A DNA stretch of 64,000 bases from Pseudoclavibacter sp. AY1H1 (GTDB taxonomy: Bacteria; Actinomycetota; Actinomycetes; Actinomycetales; Microbacteriaceae). The translations under genes and the position numbers were made by a program. Below, one piece after another: positions 17,102 to 26,042 of this stretch (position 1 is the first letter of the stretch; each line of letters opens with the position of its first letter). The notes beneath the pieces are model-generated. The model was not told the origin of the DNA. It worked only from the letters and a program-made list of their open reading frames with translations, and did no database searches. The stretch covers positions 200,701-264,700 of the forward strand of contig NZ_PSXX01000005.1 of assembly GCF_002931055.1 (NCBI RefSeq), in the 5' to 3' direction.

Positions 17102-18307
17102 CTAGGGCGTCGTGAAGGTGATCTCCGCGACCTTCTGCGAGATGCGCGAGTTCGGGTCGTCCAGCTCCCCGCCCCACGCGTTCGCCAGGATCGTGATCTT
17201 GGTGCCGGTCGAAGGCATGTAGCGGGACGCCATCATTCCCTCGGAGCCATCCGACCAGCGCAGGCGCTGCGCCAGGAGCTCCAGCTCGTAGCCGCCTGCC
17301 CCCTTCAGGACGAGCGGGACGGGGTCGCCGACCGGCTCCGGCTTGGCGGTGAACTGCAGCGACGCCGAGTTCAGCTCCGACCTCGTCATGTCCTCGTCCC
17401 GGTACTCGCTCTTGTGCAGGTTCTCCTGGGCGATCGAGAAGTAGGCACCGGATGCGGGGTCGCTCAGGATGTAGAGGTTCGGCTGCCGTTCGGAGATGTC
17501 CTGCTCCCATCCGCCGAGGGGTGGGTTCACGACGGTGATGCCGTTCGGGAACACGACGTCGGTCGTGATCGGGATGAACCCGGGTGCGGCGTCCTGGGGC
17601 GCGGCCGGCATGAGCGTGCTCGTCGGCACGGGGGTCGAGGTCGCCGCGTTCGGGTCGGCGCCGCCGACGGGGATGGTGGGATCGTTCGGCGAGCTGAACG
17701 CCATGAAGAGGCCCACGACGAGGGCGATGATCGCGACGCCGCTGATGCCGACGCCGAGGAGCAGGCCGACGGGGCGCCTGCGCTGCTTCTGCAGCTCAGG
17801 GTCTTCGCCGAGCTCTCGACGCCGTGGTTGCGGTGTCGCCTGCTGCTGCGGGGCGTAGCGAGGCGGCGGGGCACCAGCCGGCAGATGCGACGGTGGGGCC
17901 TGAACGAACGGCGCCTGCCCGGGGATGCCGGTCTGCGGCTGGCCTGGGAACTGCCCGGGATGCTGTGGCTGGCCTGGCGCGGGAGGTCGCCCGGGCGCGG
18001 GGAACTGACCCGGCGCGCCGAAGCCGCCAGGAGCCTGGCCAGGTCCGGCACCAGGGTGCGGGAACTGACCGGGAGCCGGCGGCTGCCCGTTCGACGGCGC
18101 TCCCCACGGAGGCTGCTGACCGGGGCCCTGCTGCCCCGGACCCTGCCGACCGAGACCTTGCTGACCAGAGCCCTGCTGCACAGGACCCTGGGCCGGTGGC
18201 CCGCCCCACTCGCCCTGGCCACCCTGAGGAGCGGCACCCGGCTGCTGCCGGCGGGGGTCGAACCCGCCGTTCTGACCCGGCGGTGGCGTGAGGGGCGGTT
18301 GCGTCAT
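17102..18307 (-). CDS. Membrane protein with Pro/Gln/Gly-rich cytoplasmic domain
   Basis: A 401-aa protein of unknown function. Residues 1-160 are low-complexity, built from P, G and Q (for example QGPGQQGPGQQPPWG). A basic stretch (QKQRRRPVG) leads into one membrane helix at about 180-203. The outer 200 residues form a compact domain without a motif I recognise. The P/Q-rich inner part followed by one helix resembles signalling or cell-envelope proteins of actinobacteria. The ATG at 18307 is preceded by TACTCT 7 nt away, a leaderless-type promoter. Confidence 0.8.
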   Translation of the reverse strand: MTQPPLTPPPGQNGGFDPRRQQPGAAPQGGQGEWGGPPAQGPVQQGSGQQGLGRQGPGQQGPGQQPPWGAPSNGQPPAPGQFPHPGAGPGQAPGGFGAPGQFPAPGRPPAPGQPQHPGQFPGQPQTGIPGQAPFVQAPPSHLPAGAPPPRYAPQQQATPQPRRRELGEDPELQKQRRRPVGLLLGVGISGVAIIALVVGLFMAFSSPNDPTIPVGGADPNAATSTPVPTSTLMPAAPQDAAPGFIPITTDVVFPNGITVVNPPLGGWEQDISERQPNLYILSDPASGAYFSIAQENLHKSEYRDEDMTRSELNSASLQFTAKPEPVGDPVPLVLKGAGGYELELLAQRLRWSDGSEGMMASRYMPSTGTKITILANAWGGELDDPNSRISQKVAEITFTTP

Positions 18308-18317
18308 GCCTGCGAGA

Positions 18318-18370
18318 GTACCGCCCGCGCCAGGCAGCTGCCTTGAGAGCTGCCTTGGCGCGGGCGGTAC
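18318..18370. terminator. Long hairpin after poxB overlapping a promoter
   Basis: Arms of 22 and 23 nt (GTACCGCCCGCGCC.. against ..GGCGCGGGCGGTAC, one bulge) with an 8-nt loop. It starts 18 nt past the poxB-type stop and its other edge covers the TACTCT -10 (18315-18320) of the next gene on the same strand. Confidence 0.8.
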
Positions 18371-18387
18371 GTGCGGCTGGGCGACGG

Positions 18388-20121
18388 TCAGTCGAAGATG
18401 CGTCGCAGCAGGTTCGTGTCGGCGAGGTCGACGAGCTCGTCTCCGCGCCCGGAGAGCACTGTTCGCAGCGCGTAGAGGGTGAAGCCCTTGACTTGCTCGG
18501 CCGTGATGGTCGGCGGGATGGACAGCTCCTGCCGTGCGGTCACGACGTCGATGAGCGCGGGCCCGTCGTGGGCGAAGGCTTCGCGGAGGGCGGCCTCGAG
18601 GTCGTTCGGGTTCTCGACGCGCTGCCCGTGGATGCCGACCGCCTTGGCGACTTCGGCGAAGTCGGGGTTGTCGAGGTCGGTGCCGTAGTTCACGAATCCG
18701 GCGGCCTTCATCTCGACCTCGACGAAGTTCAGCGACGAGTTGTTGAATACGACGATCTTCACGGGCAGCTTGCTCTGCTTGAGTGTGAGCAGCTCCCCCA
18801 GGAGCATCGCGAGTCCGCCGTCTCCCGCGAGCGCCACCACCTGGCGCCCAGGGAAGGCGGTCTGCGCGCCGACCGCCTGCGAAAGGGCGTTGGCCATGGA
18901 GCCGTGACTGAACGAGCCGATGAGCCTCCTCTGGCCGTTCATCTCGAGGTAGCGGGCCGCCCAGACGACCGGGGAACCGACATCCGGGATGAAGACGGCG
19001 TCGTGGCTCGCGAGCTCGCTCACGAGCCGTGCCACGTACTGCGGGTGGATGGGGGCGCGCCCCCGGTCGTTGTCGGCAAGCGCGTCGAGGTCCTTCCGGG
19101 CCTTCCGGTAGTGCTTCACCGAGGCTTCGAGGTGCTTGCCGCTCTTGTTGCCCTCGAGGAGCGGGATGAGGGCGTCGAGGGTGTCGCCGACGTCGCCGAC
19201 GAGCCCGAGGTCGAGGGGCGTGCGCTTGCCGAGCTGCTCGCCGCGGATGTCGACCTGGATGATCTTCGCCTGTGACGGGAAGAACTGCTGGTACGGGAAG
19301 TCGGTGCCGAGCATGAGGAGCGCGTCGCAGTCTTCGATGGCCCGGTAGCCGGAGGAGAAGCCGAGCAGCCCCGTCATGCCGACGTCGTAGGGGTTGTCGT
19401 ACTCGATGAACTCCTTCCCGCGGAGCGCGTGCACGATGGGTGCCTGCAGCGCCTCAGCGGCCGCAAGCAGCTGCGCGTGTGCTCCCTGTGTGCCAGCGCC
19501 ACCGAGAATGGTGACCTTCTTCGCCGAGTTGAGGATGTCGGCGGCCTGCGCCAGTTCGTCGTCGGCAGGTCGCACGACGGGCTTCGCAGGCAGGATGGGT
19601 GCCGACTTGCGTCGTCCTGCGCTCTCCTGCAGGAAGATCTCGCCGGGAATCACGACGACGGCGACGCCTCGCTTCTCGACCGCGGCGCGCATGGCGATCT
19701 CCAGGATCCGAGGCAGCTGCTCCGGCACCCCCACCATCTCGCAGTACACGCTGCTCTCCCGGAAGAGCTCCTGCGGGTGCGTCTCCTGGAAGTAGCCGCT
19801 GCCGATCTCCGCGGACGGGATGTGGGCGGCGATCGCGAGCACGGGAACGCGGCTTCGGTTCGCGTCGTACAGCCCGTTGATGAGGTGCAGGTTGCCCGGG
19901 CCGCAGCTGCCGGCGCACACAGCGAGCTCGCCCGTGAGTGCTGCGTCTGCGGAGGCGGCGAAGGCCGCGGCCTCTTCGTGTCGCACGTGCGACCAGGCGA
20001 CCGCGTCGTTTCGTCGGATGGCGTCAGTGAATCCGTTGAGCGAGTCTCCGGGTAGCCCGTAGACGCGCTCGACTCCGGCATCGTGGAGGATATCGACGAT
20101 CGTGTCAGCGACTGTAGTCAT
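18388..20121 (-). CDS. poxB: Thiamine-diphosphate-dependent pyruvate dehydrogenase (quinone)
   Basis: A 577-aa ThDP enzyme of the pyruvate oxidase group, which decarboxylates pyruvate to acetate and passes electrons to quinone at the membrane. The Pyr domain has GVERVYGLPGDSLNG and the catalytic Glu in HEEAAAFAASADAALTG; SCGPGNLHLINGLYDA follows. The PP domain has the ThDP/Mg motif GDGGLAMLLGELLT..NNSSLN, and the C-terminus resembles the membrane-binding tail region. GAGGATC precedes the ATG. Related enzymes (acetolactate synthase) are distinguished mainly by YGLPGDS and the NLHLINGLYD block. Confidence 0.9.
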   Translation of the reverse strand: MTTVADTIVDILHDAGVERVYGLPGDSLNGFTDAIRRNDAVAWSHVRHEEAAAFAASADAALTGELAVCAGSCGPGNLHLINGLYDANRSRVPVLAIAAHIPSAEIGSGYFQETHPQELFRESSVYCEMVGVPEQLPRILEIAMRAAVEKRGVAVVVIPGEIFLQESAGRRKSAPILPAKPVVRPADDELAQAADILNSAKKVTILGGAGTQGAHAQLLAAAEALQAPIVHALRGKEFIEYDNPYDVGMTGLLGFSSGYRAIEDCDALLMLGTDFPYQQFFPSQAKIIQVDIRGEQLGKRTPLDLGLVGDVGDTLDALIPLLEGNKSGKHLEASVKHYRKARKDLDALADNDRGRAPIHPQYVARLVSELASHDAVFIPDVGSPVVWAARYLEMNGQRRLIGSFSHGSMANALSQAVGAQTAFPGRQVVALAGDGGLAMLLGELLTLKQSKLPVKIVVFNNSSLNFVEVEMKAAGFVNYGTDLDNPDFAEVAKAVGIHGQRVENPNDLEAALREAFAHDGPALIDVVTARQELSIPPTITAEQVKGFTLYALRTVLSGRGDELVDLADTNLLRRIFD

Positions 20122-20201
20122 GCCGTGATCCTCTGCCTCGAAACGGGGAGCCAGCCGAGCGCCGGACCGGGGACGAATCGATGTGGGTGATATGTCGTCG
20201 G

Positions 20202-20606
20202 CTAGGCCTGGCTGACCCGCACCATGTTGCCGGATGGGTCGCGGAATGCGGCATCTCTGACGCCCCAGAACTGATCGGTGGGCTCTTGCAGCACCTCGAC
20301 TCCGCCCGTCGCCAGCACCCTCTCGAACAGCGCGTCGAGGTCGCTCGTTCGGAACAGGAGGCCGGGCAGCTCCCCCTTCGCCAGCAGCGCTGCGAGCGTG
20401 TCGCCATCGTCCTCCGAACGCCCCGCCTTCGGGTGCGAGAGCACGATCTCGAGCTCCGGCTGCCCGGGGGCGGAGAGCGTGACCCAGCGGAACCCCTCAT
20501 TCGGAACCTCGCTGCGCACCTCCAGGCCGAGGGCGTCTCGGTAGAACACGAGCGCCGCATCCGGGTCGTCGGTGAACACGTGCACGTGGCTGAGTGAGAG
20601 CGTCAT
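20202..20606 (-). CDS. VOC-family (glyoxalase-like) protein
   Basis: A 134-aa protein of the vicinal oxygen chelate fold, two beta-alpha-beta-beta-beta modules: VHVFTDDPDAALVFYRDALG at the start, GFRWVTLSAPGQPELEIVL, then LLFRTSDLDALFERVLATGG and FRDPSGNMVRVSQ at the end. It follows the AraC gene by 48 bp on the same strand, a frequent pairing in which the AraC protein controls the VOC gene. TAGCAT lies 7 nt before the ATG, so it may also have its own leaderless promoter. Substrate unknown. Confidence 0.88.
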   Translation of the reverse strand: MTLSLSHVHVFTDDPDAALVFYRDALGLEVRSEVPNEGFRWVTLSAPGQPELEIVLSHPKAGRSEDDGDTLAALLAKGELPGLLFRTSDLDALFERVLATGGVEVLQEPTDQFWGVRDAAFRDPSGNMVRVSQA

Positions 20607-20654
20607 GTGTCCGATGCTAGGACCGGCCGCCGACATTCACTTCTTCGAAACTGC

Positions 20655-21110
20655 TCAGAGACGTGCCTGCCCGTCGCCGGCTTCCCGTTGCGCCATTCCT
20701 GGTCGGTCGCGCACGCGGCGGGGACGCCCCCAGATCTGCGAGGTGCAGCTCGGGATGACGACGCTGCCGCTGTGATCACGCGCCCGATAGGCGCTCGGAG
20801 ACTCTCCGACGATCTCCGCGAAGCGGCTGCTGAACGACCCGAGACTCGTGGCCCCGACCGCCGTGCACGCATCCGTCACGCTCACCTCGCCGCTGCGCAG
20901 CAGCGCCTTGGCACGCTCGATGCGCCGTGTCATGAGATGGGCATATGGGGTCTCGCCGTACGCCTCTCGGAAGCGTCGACTGAAGTGAGCCGCCGACATG
21001 TGGGCTGCCTTCGCCATGGTCGGCACATCGAGCGGGCTCGCGAACTCCCGGTCGATGAAGTCGCGCGCACGACGAAGACGGCGAAGCTCATCGAGATCGG
21101 GTGAGGCCAT
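20655..21110 (-). CDS. AraC-family regulator, DNA-binding domain only
   Basis: A 151-aa protein made almost entirely of the two-HTH AraC domain: MAKAAHMSAAHFSRRFREAY and VSVTDACTAVGATSLGSFSS then FAEIVGESPSAYR. It has no separate effector domain. The Arg-rich tail (about 125-151) is unusual. It sits just upstream of the VOC gene, which it probably regulates. CATACT ends 6 nt before the ATG. Confidence 0.88.
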   Translation of the reverse strand: MASPDLDELRRLRRARDFIDREFASPLDVPTMAKAAHMSAAHFSRRFREAYGETPYAHLMTRRIERAKALLRSGEVSVTDACTAVGATSLGSFSSRFAEIVGESPSAYRARDHSGSVVIPSCTSQIWGRPRRVRDRPGMAQREAGDGQARL

Positions 21111-21315
21111 GGCACCAGTATGTGCGGGTGTGTCCGCCCAGGTCTGACCAACTTGAGTGCAAAAACTCGCGAACGGGCCCCACTGCGGCCCAGTGCAGGG
21201 GATATTGCACGGAAGCTGGTCAGCGGCGGCGCGGCCCGCACCTCCCCCGAACGGTGGATGCGTATCCGCCGGTCGGGCCCTGTCGCGCACGCCCCGCGGC
21301 GCGTTTGATTGCACC

Positions 21316-22266
21316 ATGAGCACACAAGCAGCCATCGAGGTCACCGACCTCGTCAAGCGCTACGGCGACCGCGACGTCGTCGACGGCCTCTCCTTCGAGG
21401 TCCGACACGGCGAGACCTTCGCCTTCCTCGGCCCCAACGGCGCTGGCAAGAGCACCACGATCGAGATCCTCGAGGGCTTCCGCACGGCGACCTCCGGTAC
21501 CGCGCGCGTGCTCGAGCAGGACCCGGCCCGCGGCAACGCCGAGTGGCGAGGCCGAATCGGCGTCGTCAGCCAGTCGAGCGCCGACATCGAGCGCTACTCG
21601 GCCCGCGAGGTGCTGCGCCACTTCGCAAGCCTCTACCGAAACCCTCGCGCCGTGGACGACACCATCGAGCGGTGCGGCATCGCCCCATTCGCGTCGCAGC
21701 GAGTCGGTCGCCTCTCCGGTGGCCAGAAGCGGCGAGTGGATGTCGCGCTCGGCATCATCGGCAACCCGGAGGTGCTGTTCCTCGACGAGCCGACAACCGG
21801 GTTCGATCCCAACGCGCGCCGCGAGTTCTGGGGCCTCATCCAGCAGCTCAAGGGCGAGGGCATGACCATGGTGCTCACGACGCACTATCTCGACGAGGCG
21901 GAGCAGCTCAGCGACCGCGCCGGGATCATCGCCGCCGGGAAGCTCGTCGAGATCGGCGACATCGCGACGATCGGCGGGCCGAAGTCGCGCACACCGCGGG
22001 TTCGCTGGCAGGAGCAGGACGGCAGGTGGCGCGAGGAGACGACGGATGCGCCCGCACAGCTCGTCGGCGCGCTCGTCGAGCGCCTCGGCCCGGAACCCGC
22101 CGGACTCACCGTGACCCGCCCGTCCCTGGAGGACGTCTACCTGGAGATCATCGGCGAGCACCCGGCCGCCTCCCCCGGAACGCCCGCGACTGCCTCACCC
22201 GCCGCGGGACTCGCGGCGACCGACGATGCAGCCCGCGCTGCCGCACCCGCAGGAGGAACACGATGA
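21316..22266 (+). CDS. ABC-2 transporter ATP-binding protein
   Basis: A 316-aa ATPase of the drug-exporter (DrrA/CcmA) group. Walker A is GPNGAGKST, signature LSGGQKRR, Walker B VLFLDEPTTGF, and the C-terminal extension typical of this group ends in an Ala/Pro-rich tail. It overlaps the permease by ATGA. A TTTGAT element ends 6 nt upstream of the ATG. The operon continues after a gap with a sensor kinase and regulator, suggesting export that responds to an envelope or drug signal. Cargo unknown. Confidence 0.92.
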   Translation: MSTQAAIEVTDLVKRYGDRDVVDGLSFEVRHGETFAFLGPNGAGKSTTIEILEGFRTATSGTARVLEQDPARGNAEWRGRIGVVSQSSADIERYSAREVLRHFASLYRNPRAVDDTIERCGIAPFASQRVGRLSGGQKRRVDVALGIIGNPEVLFLDEPTTGFDPNARREFWGLIQQLKGEGMTMVLTTHYLDEAEQLSDRAGIIAAGKLVEIGDIATIGGPKSRTPRVRWQEQDGRWREETTDAPAQLVGALVERLGPEPAGLTVTRPSLEDVYLEIIGEHPAASPGTPATASPAAGLAATDDAARAAAPAGGTR

Positions 22267-23147
22267 GCCAGACCGCGGTCTCGGGCGACGCGAAGGCGCA
22301 GCCGAGCATCCAATCGCCCACACGCACACCGTCGCAGCCCAGGTCCACGATCGGCAACGGTCTTCGGCGCATCGCCTTCGAGCTGCGCGGCTACTTCCGG
22401 CAGACCGACCAGGTGTTCTTCGTCTTCCTGTTCCCGCTCGTCATGTTCGCGCTCTTCGCCTCGATCTTCAGCGGCGAGACGGTCGTCGACGACCCACGCT
22501 TCGCCGACGTGACGATGTCGCAGTACTACCTGACCGGGATGCTCGCGATGGCGATCCTCCTCTCCGGCATGCAGTTCCTCGGCATCGACATCGCCACGGA
22601 GAAGCACGAGGGCGGCCTCGCCCGACTCGGCGCGACCCCGCTCAGCCCGGTGTCGTTCTTCATCGGGAAGATCGGGCTCGTCCTCATCACCTGCACGCTG
22701 CAGCTGGCAATGCTGATGGGGCTCGCGGTCATCGCCTTCGACATCTCGCTGCCGGAAGATGGCGAGCTGTGGGCGCGCTTCGCCTGGCTCGCTGCCCTCG
22801 GCATCCTCTGCTTCGCCTCCCTCGGAATCGCGATCTCGGCGCTCCCGCGCTCTGCACGGTCCGCATCCGCCATCGTGCTGCCGCTTGTGCTCGTGCCGCA
22901 GTTCCTCTCGGGCATCTACGTGCAGTTCTCGGTCCTGCCCGAGTGGATGCAGCAGGTGTCGAACCTCTTCCCCCTCGCCGGTCTCGTGCGCGGGATGCGC
23001 AGCGTGTTCCTGCCAGATGCCTTCGCGGCTGCCGAGGTCGGAGGCACGTGGGGGCTGGGGGCCGCGGCGATCACGCTCGGGGTCTGGACCGTCATCGGGC
23101 TCGTCGCGAGCCTGCTCACCTTCCGCTGGAGTCGAGGGCGGAGTTGA
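22263..23147 (+). CDS. ABC-2 transporter permease
   Basis: A 294-aa membrane subunit with six predicted helices, starting with VFFVFLFPLVMFALFASIF after a basic N-terminus, and the ABC-2 block GIDIATEKHEGGLARLGATPL. LPLVLVPQFLSGIYVQFSVLP near the end is typical of drug/daunorubicin-type permeases. It forms a complex with the ATPase encoded immediately upstream. Confidence 0.9.
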   Translation: MSQTAVSGDAKAQPSIQSPTRTPSQPRSTIGNGLRRIAFELRGYFRQTDQVFFVFLFPLVMFALFASIFSGETVVDDPRFADVTMSQYYLTGMLAMAILLSGMQFLGIDIATEKHEGGLARLGATPLSPVSFFIGKIGLVLITCTLQLAMLMGLAVIAFDISLPEDGELWARFAWLAALGILCFASLGIAISALPRSARSASAIVLPLVLVPQFLSGIYVQFSVLPEWMQQVSNLFPLAGLVRGMRSVFLPDAFAAAEVGGTWGLGAAAITLGVWTVIGLVASLLTFRWSRGRS

Positions 23148-23171
23148 CGCTCCTGACCCGACCGTGCAGCA

Positions 23172-23194
23172 ATGTCGGTGGGGTGCGGGAGGAT
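23172..23194 (+). promoter_or_regulatory. TGTCGGTG-type promoter before the sensor kinase
   Basis: ATGTCGGTG-N8-GAGGAT, with 6 nt to the ATG at 23201. The box and spacing equal those of the YqaJ promoter (7731-7753) and approximate the PafBC-dependent consensus; the -10 keeps the A and final T only. Confidence 0.45.
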
Positions 23195-23200
23195 AAGCGC

Positions 23201-24439
23201 ATGGTCGACTTCTGGTTTCGGGACGGGCGCTGGTGGCACCTGCTGATCGTGGGCACGGCGCTCGCGAACACCGTCGTCGCGGGCTCGGTGGCGGCCTTCG
23301 CGGCCACCGAGTCCGAACGCTCCGAGGCGCTCGTGGCGACGGGGGCGCTCCTGCTCATCCCCGTCGTGTGGCTCGCTTTCGGCGTCAGGTCGCTCACCGA
23401 CCCGCGCCGCGGCGCGGCGCTGATCCTGCTCGTCACGCTGCTCGTGACGGTCTCGATGGTGCTCGTGCCCTGGACGGGCTTCGTGCAGACCCTCATCTAT
23501 CCGCTCGTCTGGCTGGTGTGCGTGAGCGCGAGACGGAGCATCCTCGTCTCGATCGGCATCGCGTTCGGCATCGGCGCGGTGTCGGCGCTGTACAACGGGG
23601 TCGAGGAGATCCCGGACATCCTGCCGGGCCAGCTCTTCAGCGTCGCGGCGACCTGCGGCATCGGGCTGTCGATCAGCTACGCCTGGCGAGTGGCCGACGA
23701 GCGACGTGAGCTGCTCGAGCAGCTCACGGCCTCCCAGGAGCACGTGCAGGAGCTCTCTCGGCTGAGCGGCGCCTCCGTCGAGCGGGAGCGCATCTCCCGC
23801 GACCTGCACGACACGCTGGCTCAGACGTTGGCCGGCCTCGCGATGCTGGCTGACCGCAGCGCGAAGGAGATCGGGCGGATGCGCGACGACGAGAGCTCCG
23901 CGGGGGCTCACCTGCGCGAGGAGCTCTCCGCGCAGGAGGAACGGGCCGACCTCATCGCGTCGCTCGCCCGCGATGCTCTCGCCGAGGCGCGGGGCCTCAT
24001 CGCCGAGAACGCGCCGGTGCGGTCGACCGACCCCGCGGAAGCGACCTTCGCAGATGCCCTGAGGCGCCTCGTCGATCGGTTCCGCCGCGAGACGGGCGTG
24101 CTCGCCGAGGCGCGAATCGAGCTGGAGGCCGGCGCGCTGGAGCGGGAGAGCGAAGTGGTCCTGCTGCGATGCGCGCAGGAGGCCCTGTCGAATGCGAGGC
24201 GGCACGCTCATGCCACGAGCGTGCAGCTCTCAGTGGAGCACGGGGCCGCGAACGTCGTGCTGAACGTCACCGACGACGGCCGAGGATTCGAGCTGGAGGC
24301 GGAGCCGAGCGGATTCGGGTTGGACAGCCTCCGCGACCGCGCCAACGCGATCGGGGGCGGCGTGGACATCGCCAGCGCACCAGGGCGTGGCACGATCGTG
24401 ACCGTGACGATTCCGGCGAAAGCGAGTGCCGAGCGATGA
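23201..24439 (+). CDS. NarL-type sensor histidine kinase
   Basis: A 412-aa membrane kinase. The N-terminal 150 residues carry about five hydrophobic helices with little periplasmic sequence, the intramembrane-sensing layout. The HisKA_3 domain has ERERISRDLHDTLAQTLAGL with the phospho-His near residue 203, and the ATPase domain has ALSNARRHAHA, VTDDGRGF and GFGLDSLRDRA. It overlaps its response regulator by 4 nt. The ABC exporter just upstream may be its target or may supply its signal. Confidence 0.92.
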   Translation: MVDFWFRDGRWWHLLIVGTALANTVVAGSVAAFAATESERSEALVATGALLLIPVVWLAFGVRSLTDPRRGAALILLVTLLVTVSMVLVPWTGFVQTLIYPLVWLVCVSARRSILVSIGIAFGIGAVSALYNGVEEIPDILPGQLFSVAATCGIGLSISYAWRVADERRELLEQLTASQEHVQELSRLSGASVERERISRDLHDTLAQTLAGLAMLADRSAKEIGRMRDDESSAGAHLREELSAQEERADLIASLARDALAEARGLIAENAPVRSTDPAEATFADALRRLVDRFRRETGVLAEARIELEAGALERESEVVLLRCAQEALSNARRHAHATSVQLSVEHGAANVVLNVTDDGRGFELEAEPSGFGLDSLRDRANAIGGGVDIASAPGRGTIVTVTIPAKASAER

Positions 24440-25119
24440 TCCGCATCCTGGTCGCCGACGACCACCCCATCGTGCGCGCCGGACTCGTGGGCATCTTCGA
24501 GGACGAGCCCGACATCGAGGTCGTCGCTGAAGCCGCCAACGGGGCCGACGCGGTTGCCCGCGCGACCGCGACGACGCCCGCCGTCGTCGTCATGGACCTG
24601 CGCATGCCGGGCATCGACGGTGTGAGCGCGACGAGGCAGATCCTGGCGGCGCTCCCCGAGACACGCATCCTCGTCGTCACGACCTACGACAGCGACGACG
24701 CGATCATCGGTGCCATCGAAGCCGGGGCAAGCGGCTACCTGCTCAAGACGGCCAGCGGGGCGGAGCTCGTGGAGGCCGTTCGCCGTGTGGCCGCGGGCGA
24801 GCTGGCCCTCGCACCATCGGTGACCGCGAAGCTCGTAGCCCAGACTCGAGCTGCCGGGGCAGCGGCATCCGCCGGTTCCAGCACCGCGCATCCGCCTGCC
24901 GGTTCGCCCGGTTCAGCCCCCGCGCTCAGCGAACGCGAGCTGCAGGTGCTGCAGCTCGTCGCCGACGGCATGTCCAACCCTGAGATCGCCGTGCGCCTCC
25001 ACATCGGTGAGGCGACCGTGAAGACGCACCTCGGCAAGGTCTTCGCGAAGCTCGAGGTCAACTCCAGGGTGCGCGCCGTGACGAGGGGTCTCGATCTCGG
25101 CCTGCTCCGCCGGAGCTAG
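24436..25119 (+). CDS. NarL/FixJ-family response regulator
   Basis: A 227-aa regulator. The receiver domain (1-120) has acidic DD at 9-10, the phospho-acceptor in VVVMDLRMPGIDG near residue 54 and Lys in LLKTASG. A Pro/Ala/Ser linker of about 30 residues follows, then a LuxR-type HTH (LSERELQVLQLVADGMSNPE, IGEATVKTHLGKVFAKL). Partner of the overlapping kinase gene. Confidence 0.94.
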   Translation: MIRILVADDHPIVRAGLVGIFEDEPDIEVVAEAANGADAVARATATTPAVVVMDLRMPGIDGVSATRQILAALPETRILVVTTYDSDDAIIGAIEAGASGYLLKTASGAELVEAVRRVAAGELALAPSVTAKLVAQTRAAGAAASAGSSTAHPPAGSPGSAPALSERELQVLQLVADGMSNPEIAVRLHIGEATVKTHLGKVFAKLEVNSRVRAVTRGLDLGLLRRS

Positions 25120-25234
25120 GGCGTCGGCGGACCCAGCGGCCCGCATGGGACCAAGGCGCATGAGCGCAAAAGCGTAGCTCCCTGCTGCGGGGCCAGGCCA
25201 GGGGCCTCTCCGCCCGAAGTCGTAGGCTTGACGC

Positions 25235-25681
25235 ATGAAGTCTGCACGCGTCGCCCTGCTTGCACTCCCGACGATCGCTCTCACCGCGCTCGGTTTGAGC
25301 GGATGCGCTCCCGCAGCCACGCCGACGAGCGTCGCGAGCGACAACTACGGCGGCCTGCCCAAGGGATTCGGCGAAGATGTCGGAGCCGGCGACATGGAAG
25401 GACCGCTCGTCATGTGGCTCGACGAGGGCTCCTCGATCTCCGTCACGACGTGGGGCAGCTCGGGATGCCCGGCGATCCTCACCGAAATCAACGCGGTGGA
25501 CGCGCAGACCCTCGACCTGCAGTACCTCGAGGCCACGGCCTACCCCGACCAGGCATGCACAGCGGACTATGCCCCGCACACGAGCGAGATCGACCTCCCC
25601 GACGACGCCACGGGCACGCCGCTGACGGTCACGGTGAGCTTCGACGGCGAGGAGCCCCGCGCCTCCGTCGTCCTCGACTGA
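25235..25681 (+). CDS. Small secreted lipoprotein, unknown function
   Basis: A 148-aa protein with a lipoprotein signal: basic MKSARVAL, a hydrophobic core and lipobox LSGC (Cys at about 24). The mature part has two further Cys (SSGCPAI and DQACTAD) that could form a disulfide, and a C-terminal SFDGEEPRASVVLD. TAGGCT ends 6 nt before the ATG (leaderless type). I do not recognise the family. Confidence 0.78.
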   Translation: MKSARVALLALPTIALTALGLSGCAPAATPTSVASDNYGGLPKGFGEDVGAGDMEGPLVMWLDEGSSISVTTWGSSGCPAILTEINAVDAQTLDLQYLEATAYPDQACTADYAPHTSEIDLPDDATGTPLTVTVSFDGEEPRASVVLD

Positions 25682-25742
25682 CCCGAGCATCCGGGGGCTG
25701 CGTGGCATCCACCAGAGTGCCCTGCCCTACCCTGCCAAAAGG

Positions 25743-25771
25743 TTGACGGGTATTCGCAGACTCGATAGGGT
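25743..25771 (+). promoter_or_regulatory. Promoter of leader peptide / small-gene transcript
   Basis: TTGACG-N17-TAGGGT, a good primary-sigma match. It is followed about 35 nt later by a strong Shine-Dalgarno and a 21-codon reading frame. Confidence 0.75.
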
Positions 25772-25806
25772 CGCAGCACGCGCCTAGACAGAGAGGAGTC
25801 CCGATA

Positions 25807-25872
25807 ATGCGTACGTTCACATTTTGCATTCAGCAGTCGGCGACTCGTTCCCTGGGCGCCCACATCTCCTGA
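25807..25872 (+). CDS. 21-aa leader peptide (uORF)
   Basis: ATG to TGA reading frame encoding MRTFTFCIQQSATRSLGAHI plus Ser. AGAGGAG sits 8 nt before the ATG, so translation should be efficient. It lies between a clear promoter and a 170-nt hairpin-rich stretch that precedes the 93-aa gene. The placement is that of a ribosome-stalling leader peptide. It has no obvious run of one amino acid. Confidence 0.55.
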   Translation: MRTFTFCIQQSATRSLGAHIS

Positions 25873-26042
25873 GCTCCGTGTCGTGGGTGAAGTCTGCCCC
25901 CACACCCGACGGATACGCAGCGGCATAGCAGCCGCCGCATTCGTCGACTGCACGGCAGTCACGTCTCTCGCGCCGCGTTAACGCGGCCCCGCTCGAGTGA
26001 GCGCCTTCTTCTTGCATGCCTTCTGTCGGAGAGACCACTCTC
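25873..26042 (+). promoter_or_regulatory. Putative attenuator between uORF and small gene
   Basis: GACTGC-ACG-GCAGTC (25946-25960) is a short hairpin. GCCGCGTTAACGCGGC (25972-25987) is a perfect palindrome. GGC-ccc-GCTC-GAGT-GAGC-GCC (25985-26005) is followed by TTCTTCTT and resembles a weak terminator. The second and third hairpins share 25985-25987, so they cannot both form fully. This suggests a terminator/antiterminator switch set by translation of the uORF. Confidence 0.5.

Noticed and set aside
18388-20121. Acetolactate synthase (IlvB) for the ThDP enzyme
   Set aside because: GVERVYGLPGDS and NLHLINGLYD fit pyruvate oxidase better, and there is no ilvN or ilvC beside it.
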